This document shows, one piece after another, positions 35,501-47,729 of a stretch of 64,000 nucleotides of DNA. This DNA comes from Anaeramoeba ignava. Its lineage: Eukaryota > Metamonada > Anaeramoebidae. The notes beneath the pieces were generated by a model, which had not been told where the DNA came from, searched no databases, and worked only from the letters and a program-made list of their open reading frames with translations. Where the stretch lies: positions 124,001 through 188,000 of the forward strand of contig JAPDFW010000053.1 in assembly GCA_028826165.1 (NCBI GenBank), read 5' to 3'. Numbering within the stretch: position 1 is the first letter of the stretch; every line of letters starts with the position of its first letter. Made by a program: the position numbers and the translations under genes.

Positions 35501-38500
35501 TTTTACTTAAAACAGAACTAGAAGATGATTTTGCCTTAGAAAGAAATACATCCAAAATCGCGATAAATTCTTTGTAAAAGATGGGGAACTTCTCTGAATA
35601 AACAATAATTTCTCGAGTCAATCCTTTGATAGCAAACTCAGAAAAAGTGGAAATGATATAGAACTTAGAGTTTTTTCCAAGAAGAATATTGACAAAATTC
35701 TTGAGAAATAATCCACTTTCCTCGTTTTTTAAAGAGAAATCAAGAAGTGTTTGCTGTAGTAAAATGCTGCCGAATTTTTGGAAGAAAAAGGATATGTGAC
35801 TTTTGAGTTTCTGGAACTGTATTTGGCATTTCTTCAATGTTTCTTTTGATTTATCGAAGTGCATATCCAATTTCTCAAATGGATGTTCGCAGAACGGGCA
35901 ATTCTTTGTGGGAAGGTCATTGATTTCTTGTCTTGTAATTGGAGAATGCTTTTTTTTGCAAAAGTAGATGTCATTTGGGGTTAAATCTTTGGCAATTTCG
36001 TCGATACTCTTCATTATGGGTGAGTAATAACGGGAAATTACATGAGAAAACAACGTGTTCCAAATCAGGAAGAAAAGTGTTTCCGGATCTTTTTTTTCGT
36101 GATTTTCATCCAAACCCAAAATGATTTCTTCGAAGATTTGGGATATAGTATCCTTGTCAATAAAGGCATCTTGGTTCAAAGGAATCAAAATACAAATCAA
36201 GAAGCTTCTTAAAATCAAGTTTATGTTCCATTTCTGGCTCAATTCAAGAATCTTACTTCGCTGAGATTCGTGTTTTGATTTGTACTTTATCAGCATCAAG
36301 ATCAGATTCCGCACATATGAATTTGAGTAGCTGATTGATTCGCAAACAGAAATTTTATCTTCGAGTTCCTTATGGGCAAACAGGATTGTTTGTAAGGTAT
36401 CAGAGTAGTTGTTAAGCAAGGAAAGGATCAAGGATTCCTTTTTACTTTTTTGTGAATTTGGGTCTTTTTTCAAGGATTCATGAGAAAGAAACTTGTGTAA
36501 TTGTTTTTTTATCAGCACAATATCTTTCAAATATGGTTTGATTCTTTCCGAATAGATTTTGTGGATTGTTCTGAGTGGAAGTTTCTCAATTTTTTTGTGT
36601 TCTAATTCCTGAATCAAGTCGAATAAATCAATTTCTGTTGTTGTTGTTATTTGATCTTGAAAATGATCCTTCCCCAGCACAATCAAGATGAAATCATGTA
36701 GATATTTTCGAAGTAATTTGATCGCATTTTTTCTAATTGTACTCTTACTGTGATTCCCTTTAACAATTTCGAGATTGATCAATGGCTTATCTGCAATTTC
36801 TCTTAAAAATGGCATTTCTTCGCTGATATTTTCAAAGTTTTCGATCAAGGAATAGATATAGAACGAAAACGGAAACTGCGAATCTCTGAAATGATCCTGC
36901 ACAAAAACATTGAGATATGGCACACGGTATTCAGAGAAAATGGAATTCCAAATATTTTTCACAACATGCTTTTCATTCACAAGAAGTAGATTCTGGTTCA
37001 AATTCAATTTGTTTATCAAAAGAGCAAAAATGTTTGGTAATTTTGGTTACAAAATCATCAAAGAAATAAGATGCAAAGGAGGTTTTTCCGTTGTGGTTAC
37101 TTAGGATTTTCTGGAAGTTCCATTGATAAATCTTCATGTTTTTCTCACTTCCTTCTGTGATCATTTGCTGAATTTTCTGGAAGGCCATTTTCTGGATTTC
37201 TTTATTTTGAGTCAAGATGTTGTATATTTTATCGAAATCTGTTTTGAAATTGATGTTTGTTGGGTCGGAAAATTTGGAAATTGCAGAAGCAATAATTTGG
37301 GAAATGAAATCGAGGAATTTCTTCTCGATTTTGATGAAAATGCTTTTCAGATCAGCCTTTTCCTCCTGAAGAGAAATGACATCAATTCCGTATTTCTGTT
37401 CCAATTCATCCAAATAATAAAATTCCCAGTTGTCTTCAAAGCTATAAAAGAAAGAATCGCTGGAAATACTCGATGCTAAATGAAGCACAAAAATAATATA
37501 ACACTCGTGATTTTGGATGGGGTAACTCCGACGCGCAGAAATGCTTTTGATTTTCTGGATTTCTTTGTTTCTGTTGTGCTCATAAAAGTGCTGAGAAACA
37601 AAATCTTCAACAAGATACTTCGTTTGATAAAACAGCTCCAAAGACTCTCTTTCAGAAAGACTGAGATGAATAACCAAAACAGACTTATCAGAATTAATTT
37701 TCGCGTAGAATTTCTCTTTCAAATCATTTTTCAAATCGGAATCAGTTTCGTAGTCTGATAAATCAAACGACACCTGAGAATAGTGGTGCGGCAAAGATAG
37801 TTTTTTACTTTCAGCGCTTGAGGAATATGTCAAAAGAATGGTGTTTTTGATCTTGTTGGGCAGAATCTCCTTGCGGAATAGTGTTTTAAAATCTGGAAAA
37901 TAATGGCTTTTAAATTCTTTCCATATGCTTTCCAGAAATTTTTTGTGTTTGGGCTTCATGTTGCTGTCATTCGAAATGAAATCAGCAATTTGCATCATTT
38001 TGCCAATTTTGCATATTCTAATCCAGTATTTACTTGCCTGGTCGATGTTCCCGCTTTGGTGCTGGTTTTGGAGTTTAATTGAAAGAGAAGGCAGCAAATC
38101 ACGATGGTAATTAATAATCATATTCTCCTTAGAAATTTGGTTATTGGTGATTTGCGCAATTTCCGTCAGTTTCTTGATTTGTTGATCGTAGAAATTCTTC
38201 ATTTGTTCTGAAGTGATATAATCTTTAGGGAGAACAAGCTGCTTTTCAAAACGGTTAAGAATAGGCGGCGATTCGGTTTGGTACGCACGCTGTTTATCCG
38301 TGATAATAATCATTCGGAATTTTTCGTTAATAAGGATATTCTGAGTGATATGGCCAAAAGAAATGCGTGCAAATAAACGATCACCTTCACGAATATAGTT
38401 TTGGTTCAGCAAATCATAAAGAGGCTCGTAGAGCTGCGTGTTGTTGCAAATCACAATTGTTTGTCCTGAAAGAATTGCCTTCTCGACTTTGTTGAGATTC

Positions 38501-41500
38501 TGGATGATCCGAAAAGGTTTTTTATCTTCCGCAAATGATGAGCCAAACAAGATGTTGTAATCGTTTTTGATCTCGGAAAGAATTATTGGAAGCGAGGATA
38601 GGTTGTTTGTGAGAATCATTAAATGCCGGGAAAATTTCTGGGGATGATTTAAAATGGATTTGGGTAGTTGTATATTCTTAAACTTAGGCTGTGTTTTATC
38701 AATAATGGAAAGATCCAAATTTTGCGAGATTAACGAAAGAGTTGTGGGAAATTTGATTTTAGAGGTATGAATATCGAGAATCTGATATATTTCTTCGAAT
38801 GGATCGAGAATATCTGGTTTGGAACCAAAATTTCTCAAGATTGAGTTGAAAAGCATTAAGGGATCATCGTAAGGGATTCGGTTTTTGGAGAAATTCAACC
38901 CGATCATTTTGAGAAAATAATAGAAATCTCGGAGTCCAAAATAGTTTTTGTTGTTTGAATGGTTGGCAGCGGCTGTTTGAGAAAAAGGCATACTATTAAA
39001 ATTCACATTAGAATCGAGGGTGAATTGCTCATCCATTTTTTGCTGTTTCCTAAGGATATGTTCATAAAGTTTAGCAAGTTTTTTGGCGAATGATTCGGGA
39101 ATTTTGGAGTCAAAAGAATGTAGTATTTGTGTTGCTGTTGTTGCGAGTTCATTGAAATTTGGATCAACTCTTCTCAAGAAGATTCCTCTGTTCGTCTGGC
39201 TTGGATCAAGCTCCCAATTTGATACAGATATAATGGAAATGTTTGGTTCTTCTTCTCCCAAATTGGTGCTGTTGGAATTGAGTAATTTCTTGTCAGCCTT
39301 TTCGAGTTCGAAGTGAAGCACTTTCAACGGAAGATCTGGACTGAATTCTGCAAGTGCGACTTCATCAAGAATGACGGTACTCAAATTATCGCGAGAATTT
39401 GTTGAAGCGTATCTGCGAGCTCTCTCGAATATCCGGGTAATTCCTTCTGCAGTGATGATTGGCGAGCATTGAATATAAAAGGGTTTTAATGCAGGAAGCT
39501 CCCATTTTTGCAAGAATTGGTTTGTTTTTTTTGGGGGTCGAAGTGTTTGCATGAGAATTTCGATTGAGATTGATTTCGACGAGCCAGGTTTTCCGACAAG
39601 AAATAACGGGATCTGTGTGTAGCAACAGAAGAAGATTAAAAGGATATTTTCCTTGAGAGACTGATTATAAGCAATATTTTGTTCTTGGTAGTTAATTTGC
39701 AATTCTTTGATCAGATTTTCTTGTGTATTTTCGATAATTTCCTTAGCACCACCTTTTCGTTTTGGCTCTTTTTGAAAAGCTTTCCGGTATTTCTCAGCAA
39801 AGTTGTCGATTAATTGGAAGTACTTAACCCTTAAGGGAGTGTTGAATCTGCATCCAAAGCAAATGAACAAAGAAACAATCATTGCTTTTTTGGTTTTTTC
39901 TTTTGGATCTTCGGACGGAAACAGCAAATCTCCAATTTTATTTAACAATAGCCATTGCAAAACATGCAGAACTTTTGAAGAGTCTCGCAAAGAAACAAAC
40001 ACCAATTTGTCATTGGGGTTTTCGCGGATGAACCTGTGTGATTCGTAAAGAACAGAAGAAAACAAATCTGTTGTTTGATCGTCAAATAAAATTTCATTAT
40101 TTTTCAAGGATTTGATTGAAATGATGGAATTCTGGACCATTTTGGTGATATAAGACTGTTCTGATTTATCATTCAATTTCCCGTAGTCATAAATATTATC
40201 GAAATAAGAATCAGGAATGGGACGCACTCTGTAAACAATTTTGGTGTTTGTCTCTGCATCTTTTTCCCGTTCGCCATAGTCGAAAGTAATTCCTGCTTGT
40301 GGCTCATTCATCTCGCTATTTTCGTTATTTTCCAAATTTTTTCGCAAAATGTATGGATTTCCTGCAGCAATAAGAGCAATTTTTGGAGACACTGGCTCCC
40401 CATTAAGCAATCGATCTGAAAACAATGATTTTAGCAGCATAATGCATTTTTTGGGAGCGGTATTAAATTCATCGAAGAAAATATAAACGGTTTCGTTTTT
40501 GGAGTTGGCTACACTTTCTGCATCTTTAACAAACTTTGTGATTGTTTTCCTTTTGATTTTGCCGTGAATTGTGAGAGTGAACAATTTCTGTTGAAGAATT
40601 TTATCGCATAAATAGTTGATTAGGGATGTTTTTCCGCATCCTGTCTCACCGAGAAGAATTACAGGAAGACCTGCAAATAATCTGTACTGGATGAAAATCA
40701 TCTTGAGAAAGTTGTCTGTTGTGAATGTGTACCTGGATTGGTTTTTTTGATGCAGATCCGCTAAGCCTTGGATATCAACTGGTTTCGAGCTCAGTCCTTC
40801 AAGTGCTGAAAAGGCCTTCTGGTAATTTTTAATGTTACTATCCTTCGGGAGTGGTTCTCCAAAGTTAATCATGTTTCTCTCCAATATTTTACGCAAATCT
40901 GGATCGAAGCATTTCTGCATTTCTTTTTCATCATTCCCCAATATATTAATTCCTCTCAATAGAGTAGATGTCTGTCCGTTATTTGTTGCCTTAATGACAA
41001 GGATAATAATAAAAGAGCTGCCGAGAATCCCAGGGAACCATCTGTTTAAAAGTATTGCACATGTCTTCCATTTCCACTTCATTTGAATCACTTCTTATTT
41101 GAGAACTTGTCCAATCAAAAGAGCGTTCGACCATGTTAACAACAGACTTGATATAGGCATCGATAAATTGAGTTCGGAAAAGTTCTCCATTCAGATTATT
41201 CCCGAAAACCTCTGCTGAGATACTGGGAATTATCAAGGTATAAGTCATGAATCCCTTGATATGTGACTTGAGAATTTCCCAGAAATTAGAGAGTAGCCGA
41301 AATGTGAGTTGTTGTTTAGAATTGGCTTGAAGTATCGATTTGCTTTTTTGATATAAAAAGAGAGTATCTTTTCCTTCTTGAAAAATGGAGAAAACCATCC
41401 TTCTTTCGTCTGATTCTTTGTTCAAGGATTGAAATTTCTCGTCGTATAATCGAAACAAATTAACAACTCCAATCAAATCTTCGTCTCTTTCTTTTGATAT

Positions 41501-44500
41501 TGATCCGTTCCTGGGTATATATCGATCAAAAGAAACAATTTTTCCCCTGACTTTGCAGATGTTTTCTGGTAAGTATCTCAAAGGAGGGAAGAACATAAGT
41601 GTTTCATTTAAAGATTCGTTTGACGGAGCCTCGAATCGATGACTGGGAATCTCGAAAACCAATGTTACATTTTCTGATAAATTCCATGCAGAATTATCGA
41701 GCGAGAATGCGTGTTTATTTTCGATCGATCCCCACATCAACAGAGTCCACAGATAGTCGGATATTTTTGACTGAGTAAAATAGGGAAGTTCAACATGAAT
41801 ATAGTACTTTGTTGTGGGCTTCTGCTTTCTGCATATGGAGTTCAATTTTGTGATGATTTCGTTTCTGTTTTCTGATGTGATCAGGATCTGATGATATGAG
41901 GATTCTTGGCTATTTTGATTTTGTTCGTAGCAAAATTTGCGAATCTGAAAAGTTTTTCCTGATCCTGCGAGTTGCGATGTGAAAACTTTCATTCTTGAAG
42001 TAGAAGTGTTTTTCGAAACAAACTTCTGGAGTTGATCTTTGTTGATGCAAATTTTGCCAATTTCGTTAATGAATCCCGAATGGAAGGCATGATAAAGATT
42101 CTTGAAAAGGGATTTGGGACCTGAACAAAAAATAGCCATTGGGAATTGTGTTTCAAAGGAAATTGAGTTGATATTGGAAATGAAGATATTTTGATTCTTT
42201 TTGGAAAGTTGATCCGCATGAACCACAACAAAAAGAGAAGGGTGAGTGACGCTGTTCGTGACTAAATTTTTGTTTGTATTGTATAATTCGTAAACCTTGA
42301 GGAAATGCAGAATGTCTTCTTCAGTGGTTTCTTTTTCACAAATGAGAACTTGCTCTCTCAGTGGGAAATGATAAGAGAAAAGGAAAAAAAAGCTAGAAAC
42401 ATAATCGTAGATCTTGATCTCTTGAGTAATGTGGCACATGAATATTTTTGGATCAGCAACTTTCCCGCTTTTTCTGTTGAAATTGGAAATCAATAGTTTC
42501 TGCATATCCTGGAAATTTTGACTAGTATCCAATAATTCTCGGGGAATTTCAATTACTCTTTGCTTTTCAAAAGATTTCTGTAAAATACTATTCAATGTTT
42601 TTGCATATCCTTGGAATTGTGTTATTTTATTTTTGAGCTTTGATGCAATGGTTTCAAAAGATATTTTGTGCGAATACAGCCCAAGTAACTTCAAAAGAAT
42701 TTGCTCTTGTTCTTGTTCTTGTTCTTTTTTTTTTGGAGTCGATTTTGACAGGGAGTGTGATTTCAATGCATGCAAAATATGAAGGGTTTGCTCAGTAGAA
42801 AAAAAGGAAAGATAGCCCATAGTATTGAAAACCTCTTGGATATTTTTTTTCCATTCTTTCAAATCCAAGATTAATTGGTTATGGAATTGTGACAAGAAAT
42901 TTTGAAAAATTTCTTTTGATCCATAGACGAACATCTTAAAAAAATTGAATTTGTATTCAAAATGGAAATTCAGAATCAATTCCCAAAGCAGGTCGATTGA
43001 TTTTTGAATGAGCTCAAAAAAATCAAGGAAAGCAAGAATTGCTTGGTTTGTTTCTGCTCTTTGCTCTTTTTCATCGTTCGGCACCTGATAATTGTAGAAA
43101 ACAGCATAAAGATCTTCGAAATCATTGAAAGAAAACTTGAGGTTATCAACTTCGCAAATGAATACCTGTGACTTTTGCGATTCTGATCTAAAGAAAAATT
43201 TAGTTTCTGGATTGAAAATCTTGACAACATTACTTTTGGCTCTCATTTGAGAGGAATCGCTTTGAGAACTGAGCAGACCCGAGATTTCGGGAAGAAGTTT
43301 ATGAATCAAAGAAAACGAAATATCTTGTTTTTTTGTTTGCCATTTCTTCTCTTCTTTAGCGATTAATTTCACAAATTCCTTAAATGATGAGAATTCCGTT
43401 TTGTATATATATTTTTGCATTCTTTCTTGCAAAACCAGAAGATACTGGGCAGTAACCTTGTCTCTTTGGTCTTCGAAAATATCAGGATTAAAATGGGAGG
43501 ATTTTTTATTTGTTCGGAGCCAATCAATAAGAGTTGTATTCAATTCAATTTTGGAAAAAAGCTTCTTTGTGGATATTTCTTTTGGGTAATTTGCAGGAAT
43601 CAATTCTCCAAAGAAAGAAAGAGGAATAGAATCAAAACTAGGAATTGTGCTTTTGAGATTATCGGAAATTTGTTTAATTTTTTTCAAGGTTGAATTTTTC
43701 CAATCAATTGAAATATCTTTTGCTAGTCCATCTTTTGAGCTTTTAAAAGTATAAAAGCTGCAAAATTTGCGGAAACTGATTATATCGAGTTTTTGCTTTC
43801 TGAATTCAAGAAATGAACGTATTTTTTCATCAATTTTTTCTCTCGCTTGTGGATTTTGATGTTGATATTCAGGAGAGAAAAATTTGATTTCTTTGTCGAT
43901 CCAATTTCCATCTTTGTCAATGGGAAAAAGATCTCCAAGAGCAGAAAAAGTGATTTCTTCGCTTTCAATAGAATTATAAAGCTGCGCCCATTCCTCACAT
44001 ATTTTTGGAATGAATTTATTCTGAAACTCATTAATGTCCAAGTTTTCCTTCATAAAAGGTTTCAAAGTCGAATTCCATAAATTTTGGAAGATGTTTGAAT
44101 TTTGGAGAGAATGAATCCAGCGTAGAAATGAGAAATTAATTTGTGATTTTTTGAAAATTTCTTGCATTTTATGAAGAGGCTCTTTTGTTTCCTGTATTTG
44201 CTGTATTTGAGACTTGATATTTCCGAAATGTTCCGAATCTTCTCTCAAGTAAAAATTATCAAAAGTTTTGAGCAAATCCATATTAAAAGAGACTTGTAGA
44301 TATTTAGTATTAACCTCTTTGAAAACTAGCTTTTGAGATAAAACAACATCAAAAAGAATAGTGAAGTCTCCTCTGTATTTATTGAGATGAACAAATTCTT
44401 GGTAAGAGGCTTCAGATGAATGGATTCTGTTTCCAAAATCGAGAATTTGTTGAGAATATTTCCCAAGTAGCTTAGTAAGTGCATGTTTTTTGTTATTGAA

Positions 44501-46177
44501 TTCAGGAAATGATTCTTTATAAATTTTGAGCCATTTAAAACCAAGGCTTAATCTGTAAATGATATTTTGGTCGCCTTTTTTAAACTCGGGGATTAGTTCC
44601 ACAATGTTTGTTTTGGTGTTCTGCATTGAATGAACATCGATCAGGATATAATTTTCCCATTCAGGACATTGAATCTTTAGAAAATCAATTTGCTTAATAA
44701 TTTCGGTATTTTCAATAAGAGATTCTTTTCTGATTTTGTGATACCAAGTCTTGAGGAAAATTTCCAGCTTTTCAAACATTTCTTGTGGTGATTCTTTGAT
44801 TTTATCCATGACTCCTTGAGATTCACAAAGAATTTTGAGATTTGAAAGTGGATTTGATAAGTCGATAAATTTTTGGTTGAAAAAAGATTCTATGATTTCA
44901 TCTTGAATATTAACTGGAGAATTGCTATCAAAATTTAAGCTAAGATAAGGATCGACAAAAATATTTTCATTTTGGTTGTCGGTATTTTTTTGAGTTGAAA
45001 TTTTTCTGAAACGCAAGTAAAACGCGTTCCAAAATGTGAAAAATGATAAAGGATCTTCAAAAGATGAATTTCTGAAAAGTTGAAAAGTATAAACTGCATT
45101 TCCGTTAAAAGCTCGAAAAAATTTGGTGAGTAAATCTTCATGTGATTGAAATAATTCAAGCAAAATGTCAAGCCAGAATTTATCTTTAAAATAATCAGAT
45201 CCAAAAAGAAAAGCAAATAAAGTTGGATTGATAAAATGAACTAATTCTTTTGATGAAAGTCCAATATCGAGCAATTCGAAAAAATAATTCTTTGAAATCT
45301 TATTAGAATGAAGTAATTCAACGAAAGAGAATTGAATTTCAAGATGAATAAGAATGAAAGAATAAAGAATTATTTCTTTTTTCAAATCGTTTAGATTCAA
45401 TAAATATTTTTCAAATACATTTTTAATTTTGATTTGAATTTCTTCGTTGATTTGCGATTTATCTTCAAGAACTTCCATTAAAATTTTTGCGAACACGATA
45501 ATTTGTTCTTGCAAATCATTTTCTGGAAAAAGTAAGTTTGTTGCAATTGTAGAATCGTATATGTAATCAAGTATAGAAAGCAACAAGAAATTTTGCATTT
45601 TTGATTTTTCCGATTTTTCTAATTTTGATTTTGATTTTGATTTTGATTTTGATTTTGAATTTGAATTTGATTTTTTTGAATTTAATTTTTTGGATTTCTT
45701 TAAAATCCATTTTCTTAATCTTTCATTATCAGGTGTTTTTTGATTAATCAATGATGAAATAAAAGTAGAAATTTGTGGTATTTTTTGATATGAAAATTCT
45801 TTTGATAAGAAAATCATTGAATCTAATAATTTTAAAACGGATTCATTTTGAAAATATTTTGGATTTCTGTTTAGAGAAACAAATTCAAAAAACTCAATAA
45901 AAACGGACTTGAATTCATTTTTTTCAATTATATATTGTGTTGATTTAATGTTCTGTTCAATTTGAAAATGAAATTTAAGTAAATGTTTGTCTTCATTTTT
46001 TTTTGCTTCTCTTTCAAATTTTGCAAACCAAATATTTTTTGATAAACTTGGTTTTTTTAATTTAATTTCTTCTTCTTTGTCACTTGAATCAATTAATAAT
46101 TTAACTTGAAATTTCTTTAAATTTTCGATTGTATGGTTTTTTATAACTAACCAAATGTAAAATTTATTTTTATTCAT
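32526..46177 (-). CDS. RNF213: RNF213/mysterin-like giant AAA+ ATPase, three reading-frame segments
   Basis: Start MNKNKFYIWLVI at 46177. Three overlapping frames, ending at 40991, 36973 and 32526, give about 1,728, 1,339 and 1,482 residues (total about 4,549; human 5,207). A first P-loop-like SQLAGSGKTF lies near 41960. AAA3 has Walker A GETGCGKTS (near 40640) and Walker B VYIFFDEFN. AAA4 has the RNF213-typical GKPGSSKS (near 39580), Walker B TVILDEVALAEFSP and SNWELDPSQTNRG. Near 34.6 kb an RZ zinc finger is clear: KWWKCPNNHPY...QCG...CPLCG. At the expected RING place only FCKKKH and CPFC (about 35.9 kb) remain, so the RING looks reduced. RNF213 is an E3 acting on lipid droplets and on bacterial LPS. 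Both frame changes skip one base, with no intron signals. An upstream in-frame MLIKKK start lies in a low-complexity T-tract and was not chosen. Confidence 0.85.
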
Positions 46178-46244
46178 TGAAAAAAAAAATAAAAAAAAAA
46201 AAGGAAAAAAAAACAAAATTTTTTCCTTTTTTTTTTTAATCAAC

Positions 46245-47690
46245 AAAAATAAAAAATTATAATAATTTTAAATAATATATTATTTATATTTTCAATTTAT
46301 TTTTAATTAATTGAATAATTTTGATTATTAATTTAATAATAAAATTAAATATTAAATTATTTATTTTTGTTGATTAAAAAAAACAAAATTTTTTCCTTTT
46401 TTTTTTTAATCAACAAAAATAAATAATTTTAATAACTTTAAATAATAGATTATTTATATTTTCATTTTATTTTAAATTAATTAAATAATTTTATTTATTA
46501 ATTTAATATTTTTATTTATTTATTAATTATATTTTTATTCCAAAAAAAAGTGGAATTGAAATATTTTTTATTTTTAAAAAATAAATAATTATAATAACTT
46601 TTAAATAATAGATTATTTATATTTTCATTTTATTTTAAATTAATTAAATAATTTTAATTATTAATTTAATATTTTTATTAATTTATTAATTATATTTTTA
46701 TTCCAAAAAAAAAGTGGAATTGAAATATTTTTATTTTAAAAATATAATTAATTTTAATAACTTTAAATAATAGATTATTTATATTTTCAATTTATTTTTA
46801 ATTAATTAAATAATTTTGATTATTAATTTAATATTTTTATTTATTTATTAATTATATTTTTATTTCAAAAAAAAAGTGGAATTGAAATATTTTTTATTTT
46901 AAAAAATAATTAATTTTAATAACTTTAAATAATAGATTATTTATATTTTCATTTTATTTTAAATTAATTAAATAATTTTAATTATTAATTTAATATTTTT
47001 ATTTATTTATTAAATTATATTTTTTAAAATAATTTTATTTTCATTTTTAATCAACAAAAATAAATAATTTTAATAATTTTAAATAATATATTATTTATAT
47101 TTTTCAATTTATTTTAAATTGATTAAATAATTTTATTTATTAATTTAATATTTTTTTATTTATTTATTAATTATATATTTTATTTCAAAAAGTGGAATTG
47201 AAATATTTTTTATTTTAAAATATAATTAATTTTAATAACTTTAAATAATATATTATTTATATTTTCATTTTATTTTAAATTGATTAAATAATTTTATTTA
47301 TTAATTTAATATTTTTATTTATTTATTAAATTATATTTTTATTTCCAAAAAAAAAGTGGAATTGAAATATTTTTTATTTTAAAATATAAATAATTATAAT
47401 AACTTTAAATAATAGATTATTTATATTTTCATTTTATTTTAAATTAATTAAATAATTTTAATTATTAATTTAATATTTTTATTTATTTATTAATTATATT
47501 TTTATTTCAAAAAAAAAGTGGAATTGAAATATTTTTTATTTTAAAAAATAATTAATTATAATAATTTTAAATAATAGATTATTTATATTTTCATTTTATT
47601 TTTAATTAATTAAATAATTTTAATTATTAAATTAATATTTTTATTTATTATAAATTATATTTTTAAAATAATTTTATTTTCATTTTTTTT
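46245..47690. repeat. ~162-bp satellite filling the divergent RNF213-VPS16 promoter gap
   Basis: Nine copies begin (AATAATAGAT or AATAATATAT) at about 46271, 46441, 46604, 46766, 46928, 47082, 47244, 47408 and 47570, giving spacings of 154-170, mostly 162. Most units carry the conserved block AAAAAAAGTGGAATTGAAAT. A fragment of the RNF213 5' flank (poly-T then AATCAACAAAAATAA, near 46210-46250) recurs at 46380-46425 and partly at 47040. No gene is seen in this 1.5-kb gap. Confidence 0.9.
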
Positions 47691-47729
47691 TTCATTTTTT
47701 TTTTCATTTTTTTTCATTTTTTTTTTAAA
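47680..47729 (+). promoter_or_regulatory. T-rich TCATTTTTT leader of VPS16
   Basis: Four TTTTCATTTTTT blocks end in TTTTTTAAAATG, where ATG is the VPS16 start. The same arrangement precedes HUS1 (17500-17544) and PRIM2. Position suggests an initiator or 5' UTR element. Confidence 0.4.
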
